From the NCBI GenBank assembly GCA_964519035.1, contig CAZFKZ010000016.1, positions 1-37,119 of the forward strand: a DNA stretch of 37,119 nucleotides, given 5' to 3'. Position numbers and translations under genes: made by a program. Positions 31,556 to 37,119 of this stretch are shown piece after piece. This DNA comes from CAJJBL01 sp964519035. Its GTDB lineage: Bacteria; Pseudomonadota; Alphaproteobacteria; Puniceispirillales; Marisalimonadaceae. Numbering within the stretch: the first letter of the stretch is position 1; each line of letters opens with the position of its first letter. Below the pieces are notes generated by a model, which ran no database searches, was not told the DNA's origin, and worked only from the letters and a program-made list of their open reading frames with translations.

Positions 31556-32424
31556 TGTCTTCGATTAAAATGTTTTCCATTATAGGCTTTGGAGCTTTGG
31601 TATTAGTTTTTTTTAGCTCTTTCTTTACTGTTGATCAAACTCAACAAGCTTTGGTCCTTCAGTTTGGAGAACCTAAAAAACTTATTAATAAACCTGGTCT
31701 TAACTTTAAAATACCTTTTATTCAAGAAGTTACATACTTTGATAAAAGAGTACTTTCATTAGTTTCAAAAGATTCTGAAGAGGTAATTTTAGCTGACCAA
31801 AAAAGATTAGAAGTTGATACATATTCTCGTTTTAAGATCGTTGACCCACTTCTATTTTATCAAACTGTTAGAAATGAATTTGGTGCAAGACAGAGGCTTG
31901 AATCAATAGTTGATTCATCTGTAAGGCGTGTGTTTGGTAAATTTGAACTTACTTCAATTTTGTCAGATGCTAGAGATAAAATTGTAGAAGATATTAGTGG
32001 TGAAGTTAGTAAATCTATTAATAAACTAGGAATGGAAATGGTTGATGTCAGAATTCGTAGGGCTGACTATCCTGAAGCTACAAGTCAAAATATCTTTAAT
32101 AGAATGAAATCGGAGAGAGAGCAAGAAGCCAAAGAGTTTAGAGCTGAAGGTGCTGAAGAAGCCCAGAAAATAAGAGCGGACGCAGATAAACAAAAAGTTG
32201 TTTTAGTTGCTGAAAGTAAAAGAAAAGCAGAGGGACTTAGGGGTGATGGAGATGCTTTAGCTATTAAGATTTACTCAGATTCCTTTGGGCAAGATAAAGA
32301 TTTCTTTAAGTTTTATCGCTCAATGCTAGCTTACGAAAAGACTTTTTCTGGAGATGACACAACTATGATCCTTAGCCCAGATAGCGATTTCTTTAGTTAT
32401 TTTGGTGTTCAAAAAGGAAAATAG
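31555..32424 (+). CDS. hflC: FtsH protease modulator HflC
   Basis: HflC is the partner of HflK in the FtsH-regulating complex. The 289 residues have an N-terminal membrane anchor (about 5-25), the SPFH domain (VDQTQQALVLQFGEPKKLINKPGLNFKIPFIQEVTYFDKRVL), the conserved VVDVRIRRADYPE-like MVDVRIRRADYPEA segment, and a long charged helix with EREQEAKEFRAEGAEEAQKIRADAD. It ends with the YEKTF...MILSPDSDFFSYF motif. Translationally coupled to hflK. degP follows 102 bp later, a conserved alphaproteobacterial order. Confidence 0.95.
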   Translation: MSSIKMFSIIGFGALVLVFFSSFFTVDQTQQALVLQFGEPKKLINKPGLNFKIPFIQEVTYFDKRVLSLVSKDSEEVILADQKRLEVDTYSRFKIVDPLLFYQTVRNEFGARQRLESIVDSSVRRVFGKFELTSILSDARDKIVEDISGEVSKSINKLGMEMVDVRIRRADYPEATSQNIFNRMKSEREQEAKEFRAEGAEEAQKIRADADKQKVVLVAESKRKAEGLRGDGDALAIKIYSDSFGQDKDFFKFYRSMLAYEKTFSGDDTTMILSPDSDFFSYFGVQKGK

Positions 32425-32526
32425 TTAAAAAATATTTAATTCACCTTATTTTAAACTTAATTAGTCTCAATAAAAACTTTTTTGACTGATAGCTAACTTT
32501 ATTTATATTAAATAGGACATGAAACT

Positions 32527-33840
32527 ATGAATCTTAAATTAAATTCTAATATTTATTTACAAAAGTTCTCTTTGTTTTTAATCATGTCAATGTTTCTAAC
32601 TCTTCAATCAATAAATATTGCTTTAGCAAAAAATGCTCCTGATAGTTTTGCTGATTTAGCTGAAAATTTAAGTCCTTCAGTTGTTAATATATCTACAACA
32701 ACAATTATTGAACAACGTTCACAAGAAATGCCTTCTTTTCCTCCTGGTTCACCTTTTGAAGATTTTTTTAAGCAATTTGATAGACCTGATCAAAAAAAAA
32801 GAAAAGCTCAAGCATTAGGTTCTGGCTTTATAATTGATAAAGCAGGTTACGTTATTACTAACAATCATGTTATTGATAATGCTGAAAAAATTATGGTTAT
32901 TCTTTTTGATGACACTTCATTTGAAGCAACTGTTGTTGGNNNNNNNNNNNNNNNNNNNNNNNNNNNNNNNNNNNNNNNNNNNNNNNNNNNNNNNNNNNNN
33001 NNNNNNNNNNNNNNNNNNNNNNNNNNNNNNNNNNNNNNNGGTCCCTTATTTGATATGAATGGTAATGTTGTAGGAATTAATACTGCAATTTGGTCAGGCG
33101 GTTCAGGTGGATCTGTTGGAATTGGTTTTGCAGTATCTTCTAATTTAGCTAAACAAGTAACAGATCAATTAAAAACGTATGGCAGAACTAAGAGAGGTTG
33201 GCTTGGAGTTTTAATACAGGAAATTTCAAAAGAAATTGCTGAAAGTTTAGGTATGAAGTCACCTAAAGGAGCTCTGGTATCATCTGCTTCAGAAGGCGGT
33301 CCAGCTTTTAAGGCAGGAGTTAAAACAGGCGATGTTATTTTAAATTTCAATGGAATAGATATCAAGAACATGAAGGAATTGCCTAAAGTTGTTGCTGGAA
33401 CACCTGTAGGTCAATCAGTGCCTCTCATTATATGGAGAAATGGTAAAGAATTAACATTGAATGTTGTTTTAGGTGAATTAGAGTTAGCTGAAAAAGACGA
33501 TTTGATTGGCAACAAAACTAAACCGATAAACGGTAAATCAAAAACATTTGATAAGCTTGGCTTTGTTGGAGATGAGCTCACTAGTACAAATAAAAAGAAA
33601 TATAAAATAAAAGGTATTAATTCAGGTATTTTAATAAGTAAGGTGGTACCTAACAGTCCAGCTGAAAAAGCTGGTCTATTTCCTGGAATGGTTATTATTA
33701 GAGTTGGGCAAATTGAAGTGAAAACACTTAAAGTTATAGATGATGCTATTAAAAATGCTTCAAAGCAGAATAGAAAAGCTATTTTGTTACTTGTTAAAGT
33801 TGAAAAAGGTACAAGATTTGTGGCATTAGAATTAAACTAA
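32527..33840 (+). CDS. degP: Periplasmic serine endoprotease/chaperone DegP (HtrA), with an assembly gap
   Basis: DegP degrades and refolds misfolded envelope proteins. Seen: a signal peptide with cleavage after A34 (NIALA|KNAP), an LA-loop-like PSFPPGSPFEDFFKQF segment, the catalytic His 114 in VITNNHVID, then 100 N. After the gap it resumes at GPLFDMNGNVVGINTAI, where GNSGG should just precede. Thus the catalytic Asp and Ser are in the missing part. Two PDZ domains follow (about residues 220-320 and 345-437 of the gapped frame). Both flanks are in the same frame, so the gene itself is probably intact. It ends 13 bp from the convergent serB. Confidence 0.93.
   Translation: MNLKLNSNIYLQKFSLFLIMSMFLTLQSINIALAKNAPDSFADLAENLSPSVVNISTTTIIEQRSQEMPSFPPGSPFEDFFKQFDRPDQKKRKAQALGSGFIIDKAGYVITNNHVIDNAEKIMVILFDDTSFEATVVXXXXXXXXXXXXXXXXXXXXXXXXXXXXXXXXXXGPLFDMNGNVVGINTAIWSGGSGGSVGIGFAVSSNLAKQVTDQLKTYGRTKRGWLGVLIQEISKEIAESLGMKSPKGALVSSASEGGPAFKAGVKTGDVILNFNGIDIKNMKELPKVVAGTPVGQSVPLIIWRNGKELTLNVVLGELELAEKDDLIGNKTKPINGKSKTFDKLGFVGDELTSTNKKKYKIKGINSGILISKVVPNSPAEKAGLFPGMVIIRVGQIEVKTLKVIDDAIKNASKQNRKAILLLVKVEKGTRFVALELN
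32940..33039. other. 100-N assembly gap inside degP
   Basis: Exactly 100 N, the conventional placeholder for a gap of unknown size. Comparing flanks with DegP proteins, about 80 residues (around 240-250 bp) are expected to be missing, so the true gap is likely longer than shown. A length of 1 modulo 3 would keep the observed frame. Confidence 0.95.
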
Positions 33841-33853
33841 AATTATATTTCAT

Positions 33854-34765
33854 TTATTTTATTATATCTTTTTCAGTTATGCCCTGTGCATAAAGTAGGC
33901 CCTTTAGATTAGTATAATTGAAGTTAATATTCGCAGTTTTATTTAATATATCTTTTCCATTATAGGAAACGCCTAATCCTGCATTTTTAACCATTTCAAC
34001 ATCATTAGCTCCATCTCCTACACAAATAGTATTATTCATATTAAGATTATATTTTCTTGTATATTTCTTTAAATAATCAAATTTAGCATCTTTACCAAGA
34101 ATAGGATATTCCACCTCACCTGTTAGTTTTTTTATGTTCTTTTTTTTAGAAATTTGTAAATTATTAGCATGAGCATAATCAAACCCTAACTCATCTTTTA
34201 AATAATTTGTTAAAAAACTAAACCCTCCTGAAACCAGAACAGTTTTAGCGCCTTTAAAAGTCATGGTTTTTATTAACTCTTTAGCTCCAATATTTAACTT
34301 AACATTATTTTTTATTTCATCTAGAAGTTCAACTGGCTGATCTTTTAACATTTTAACTCTTTGAATTAAAGCTTGTTCAAAATCAATTTTACCATTCATA
34401 GCGTCATTTGTTATTGTTGAAACTTCTTTTTCTAATCCAATTAATTTAGCAATTTCGTCAAGACTTTCTTCTTGAATGATAGTGCTATCCATATCTGCTA
34501 AAAGTAGTTTTTTAATTCTAGTCTTTTGAGGATTTATAAGATTAAAATCTATATTTTTTAAGTTAAGAATATTTTTAAGATTTTTTATTATATTTAAGTT
34601 TTTATGAGAGGATTTTATTTTCCATTCAAAAGCTTGGTTAGGACAAAGTTCTTTTGGAATAACTTTAATACCTATTAATGTTTCTAACTCTTTAGAGACT
34701 AGTCTTACTAGGACGTCATTTATTTTATGTTCTTTTGTATTTGATATAAGTATATAATGATACAT
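33854..34765 (-). CDS. serB: Phosphoserine phosphatase SerB
   Basis: SerB performs the last step of serine synthesis. The 303 residues contain a divergent N-terminal ACT-like region (1-80) and a HAD phosphatase domain with the nucleophile DMDST (D91, D93), the cap region FEQALIQRVKMLKDQP, motif II VSGGFSFLTNYL, and motif III/IV VGDGANDVEMVKNAGLGVSYNGK. All catalytic residues are present. It diverges from miaA with 29 bp between starts, so the two promoters must overlap the coding starts. It converges with degP. Confidence 0.95.
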   Translation of the reverse strand: MYHYILISNTKEHKINDVLVRLVSKELETLIGIKVIPKELCPNQAFEWKIKSSHKNLNIIKNLKNILNLKNIDFNLINPQKTRIKKLLLADMDSTIIQEESLDEIAKLIGLEKEVSTITNDAMNGKIDFEQALIQRVKMLKDQPVELLDEIKNNVKLNIGAKELIKTMTFKGAKTVLVSGGFSFLTNYLKDELGFDYAHANNLQISKKKNIKKLTGEVEYPILGKDAKFDYLKKYTRKYNLNMNNTICVGDGANDVEMVKNAGLGVSYNGKDILNKTANINFNYTNLKGLLYAQGITEKDIIK

Positions 34766-34794
34766 ATTTTGTTCATTATATTATTGAAGGTCTT

Positions 34795-35718
34795 ATGTCT
34801 ACTAATACAAATTTAGAAAATTTTATTTCATACTCTACCAATAGATTTTCATGGGAAAATGACGTTATCATTATTGCAGGCCCAACAGCCGTAGGTAAGT
34901 CTAAAATTGCAATAGACTTAGCTAAATCAATTAATGGAGTAATAATCAATGCTGATTCAGTACAAGTCTACAAAGATCTTAATATTCTGTCAGCTCGACC
35001 AAATAAAATAACTATAGAAACCATAGAGCATTGCTTATATGGATATGTTAGTTCTTCAACAAATTTTTCTGTTGCTAACTGGTTATCTGATTTAAATGAT
35101 ATACTTGTAGAAATTAAAAAAAAACAAAAAATCCCTATTTTAGTAGGAGGTTCAGGTTTATATATTTCTGCAGCTGTAAATGGATTAGCACCTATACCAA
35201 ATATTTTGCAAAAAATTAAAGATGAAAGTAACTTAAAGTTTAATCAAATTGGGCTCGAATCTTTTAAAGAATTAGTTTCACAAATTGATCCTATCTTTAC
35301 TCACAAAAATTTAGATAAGCATAGACTAATTAGAGCATATAGTGTTTTTAAACAAACTAACAAAAATCTTACTTTTTGGTATAGCCAACCCAGGATAGGA
35401 AAAATTGATAAAAAAGTATTTTCTATTTTAATTTCTTCTGAAAGAGCAATAATATATAAGAATTGTGACTTAAGATTTAATCAAATGCTTGGTAATAAAG
35501 CAATTGAAGAAGTGATAAAATTACGTAATAAAAATATAAATAGAGATTTTCCAATAATGAAATCTTTAGGAGTTAAGTGGTTGTTGAGTTTTCTTGATGG
35601 TTCAATAAGCTATGATTATGCTGTAGAGCTTAGTATGAGAGATACTAGAAACTATGCAAAAAGACAAATGACATGGTTTAGGCATAATTATATTCCGCAA
35701 ATTACTATCAAATTGTAA
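34795..35718 (+). CDS. miaA: tRNA dimethylallyltransferase MiaA
   Basis: MiaA adds a dimethylallyl group to A37 of tRNAs that read UNN codons. The 307 residues have the P-loop GPTAVGKS (29-36), INADSVQVYKDLNILSARP (with the conserved Asp and Gln of the substrate site), a DFSVANW-like NFSVANW, ILVGGSGLYISA, HRLIRAYSVF, and the C-terminal TRNYAKRQMTWFRHN. Full length. An N-terminal extension of about 22 residues precedes the first strand. The gap to ilvB is 118 bp. miaA upstream of ilvB is a common alphaproteobacterial arrangement. Confidence 0.96.
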   Translation: MSTNTNLENFISYSTNRFSWENDVIIIAGPTAVGKSKIAIDLAKSINGVIINADSVQVYKDLNILSARPNKITIETIEHCLYGYVSSSTNFSVANWLSDLNDILVEIKKKQKIPILVGGSGLYISAAVNGLAPIPNILQKIKDESNLKFNQIGLESFKELVSQIDPIFTHKNLDKHRLIRAYSVFKQTNKNLTFWYSQPRIGKIDKKVFSILISSERAIIYKNCDLRFNQMLGNKAIEEVIKLRNKNINRDFPIMKSLGVKWLLSFLDGSISYDYAVELSMRDTRNYAKRQMTWFRHNYIPQITIKL

Positions 35719-35836
35719 TTAAATTTCAAAATTATATAATTTATTTTAATATTATACTGAATTATTGACCTTTAAATAAAATATTGTTATTAATTTAACT
35801 TGTTTTTTAAAGATAGTTATAGGATTTTTGTTTGAA

Positions 35837-37119
35837 ATGTTAAATGAATTAGAAATGAATGGTGCTGAAGCTGTAATAAAAGCTTTAGTAGAAAATGAAG
35901 TTGAGGTTATTTTTGGTTATCCTGGTGGAGCTGTATTACCTCTATATGATGCTTTATACAAAAATAAAAAAATCAAACATGTTTTGGTTAGGCATGAACA
36001 AGCTGCTGTCCATGCGGCTGAAGGTTACGCTAGATCTACTGGTAAAGTTGGTTGTGTATTAGTGACATCAGGTCCAGGTGCAACGAACGCAATTACGGGT
36101 TTAACTGATGCTCTAATGGATTCTGTTCCGGTTGTATGTTTAAGTGGTCAAGTTCCGACGCATCTGATTGGAACTGACGCATTTCAAGAAGCTGATACTA
36201 CAGGTATTTCTAGACCGTGTACTAAACACAATTATTTAGTTAAAAATGCTGATTTATTATGTAGTATTGTACATGAAGCTTTTGAAATAGCTGGTTCAGG
36301 TAGGCCGGGGCCTGTTTTGATTGATCTACCTAAAGATATTCAGTTAACTAATGTGTTATATCAAAAAAAAATAATTAGATCAAAAAAAAATAAAGACAAA
36401 GATAATGTTTCTATAGATTTAGATATAATAAAAAAAGTTGCAAACGTTTTAGTAAATGCAAAAAAACCAATAATCTATGGTGGTGGTGGTGTTATTAATG
36501 CTGGCCCTGAAGCATCTATTTTATTAACTAAATTAGTTAAATTACTTAATGCACCAGTAACCTTGACGTTATTGGGCCTTGGATCTGTTTCTAATGAAAA
36601 TAAAAATTTTTTAGGAATGCTAGGTATGCATGGTACCTACGAAGCTAATATGGCAATGCATCATTGTGATGTGATGCTAAATATTGGAGCACGTTTCGAC
36701 GACAGAGTAACTGGTAGATTGAATTCCTTTTCTCCTAATTCTAAAAAAATTCATATTGATATTGATAAGTCATCTGTAAATAAAGTTGTGTCTGTAGACT
36801 TTGGAATTATTGGAGATGCAAAAGAAATCTTATTGTTATTGATTCAAGAAATTGAAAAAATTAAAAATAAAATAAGTTCAATTGAAGACTGGTGGAATAA
36901 AATCAATGATTGGAGAAACAAAAAATCTTTACACTTTAACCAAACAGGTAAAATTATAAAACCACAACATGCAATCAAATCTTTATATGAAAAAACTAAA
37001 AACATGGACCCTTTTGTGACAACTGAAGTTGGACAACATCAAATGTGGGCCGCACAATACTTTGGATTTTCAAAACCTAATCGTTGGATGACTTCAGGTG
37101 GATTAGGAACAATGGGTTA
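35837..37119 (+). CDS. ilvB: Acetolactate synthase large subunit, truncated by the window end
   Basis: This TPP enzyme makes acetolactate/acetohydroxybutyrate for branched-chain amino acids. From ATG 35837 about 427 codons are visible before the window ends. Present are the PYR domain with GYPGGAVLPLYDAL and the TPP glutamate E54 (RHEQAAVHAAEGYAR), SGPGATNAITGLTDALMDS, SGQVPTHLIGTDAFQEAD, and the central FAD-binding domain with GGGGVINAG and NIGARFDDRVTGR. The start of the PP domain is also present (TTEVGQHQMWAAQYF, TSGGLGTMG). The 118-bp upstream gap is AT-rich with no recognisable ilv leader peptide or attenuator. The small subunit ilvH presumably follows outside the window. Confidence 0.96.
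   Translation, partial: MLNELEMNGAEAVIKALVENEVEVIFGYPGGAVLPLYDALYKNKKIKHVLVRHEQAAVHAAEGYARSTGKVGCVLVTSGPGATNAITGLTDALMDSVPVVCLSGQVPTHLIGTDAFQEADTTGISRPCTKHNYLVKNADLLCSIVHEAFEIAGSGRPGPVLIDLPKDIQLTNVLYQKKIIRSKKNKDKDNVSIDLDIIKKVANVLVNAKKPIIYGGGGVINAGPEASILLTKLVKLLNAPVTLTLLGLGSVSNENKNFLGMLGMHGTYEANMAMHHCDVMLNIGARFDDRVTGRLNSFSPNSKKIHIDIDKSSVNKVVSVDFGIIGDAKEILLLLIQEIEKIKNKISSIEDWWNKINDWRNKKSLHFNQTGKIIKPQHAIKSLYEKTKNMDPFVTTEVGQHQMWAAQYFGFSKPNRWMTSGGLGTMG

Noticed and set aside
1..37119. CRISPR arrays, insertion sequences, prophage or integrase genes
   Set aside because: No regularly spaced repeats, transposase or integrase motifs, or abrupt composition change were seen; gene content is core alphaproteobacterial chromosome.

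Overview
The window is a very AT-rich (roughly 30% GC), gene-dense stretch of bacterial chromosome. Several markers place it in the Alphaproteobacteria: DUF3126 and DUF2794 proteins, an alpha-type SspB, a circularly permuted two-piece tmRNA, and the gene orders YfgM-like/BamB/Der, thyA-folA-hflK-hflC-degP and serB/miaA-ilvB. Short gaps, 1-8 nt overlaps and low GC suggest a streamlined, probably marine, lineage. I cannot place it below class from sequence alone.

Layout. 1-2.4 kb: small genes (an unrecognised protein, a minimal O6-alkylguanine transferase, a C-terminally anchored protein split at a run of ten A, DUF3126, DUF2794). 2.5-5.9 kb: outer-membrane assembly and ribosome biogenesis genes (YfgM-like, BamB, Der). 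5.9-9.6 kb: a leftward motA-motB operon ending in a divergent ribosome-recycling-factor-like gene, with a divergent secreted DUF1566 protein and a small membrane protein. 9.8-11.3 kb: rpoN (sigma-54), followed by a 56-codon small gene and a decayed partial copy of it. 11.7-14.8 kb: an M23 (LytM) peptidase and a small membrane protein facing three tandem bactofilin genes. 14.8-17.8 kb: a small unknown protein, an alpha/beta hydrolase, purU and trxB. 17.8-23.0 kb: a four-gene leftward polyamine operon (speA, carboxyspermidine dehydrogenase, carboxyspermidine decarboxylase, agmatinase) that can take arginine to spermidine without S-adenosylmethionine decarboxylase. 23.1-26.8 kb: msrA, rpmJ, a D-tartrate dehydratase and a class I fumarase. 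26.9-27.8 kb: sspB and the permuted ssrA (tmRNA) with a strong terminator. 27.9-37.1 kb: thyA, folA, mrp/apbC, hflKC, degP (interrupted by a 100-N assembly gap), serB, miaA and a truncated ilvB.

The most interesting pattern is around rpoN. Three intergenic regions within 5 kb (8.76, 11.74 and 13.55 kb) carry five good -24/-12 (sigma-54) promoter matches with the required GG-N10-GC spacing. They point at motAB plus the RRF-like gene, the DUF1566 gene, the small gene after rpoN, the M23 peptidase operon and the triple bactofilin operon. In two of the regions the promoters are back to back and share the same GC dinucleotide. This suggests a locally encoded RpoN regulon joining stator, cytoskeleton and cell-wall remodelling genes. 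It is an inference from sequence motifs and needs transcript-start and comparative data.
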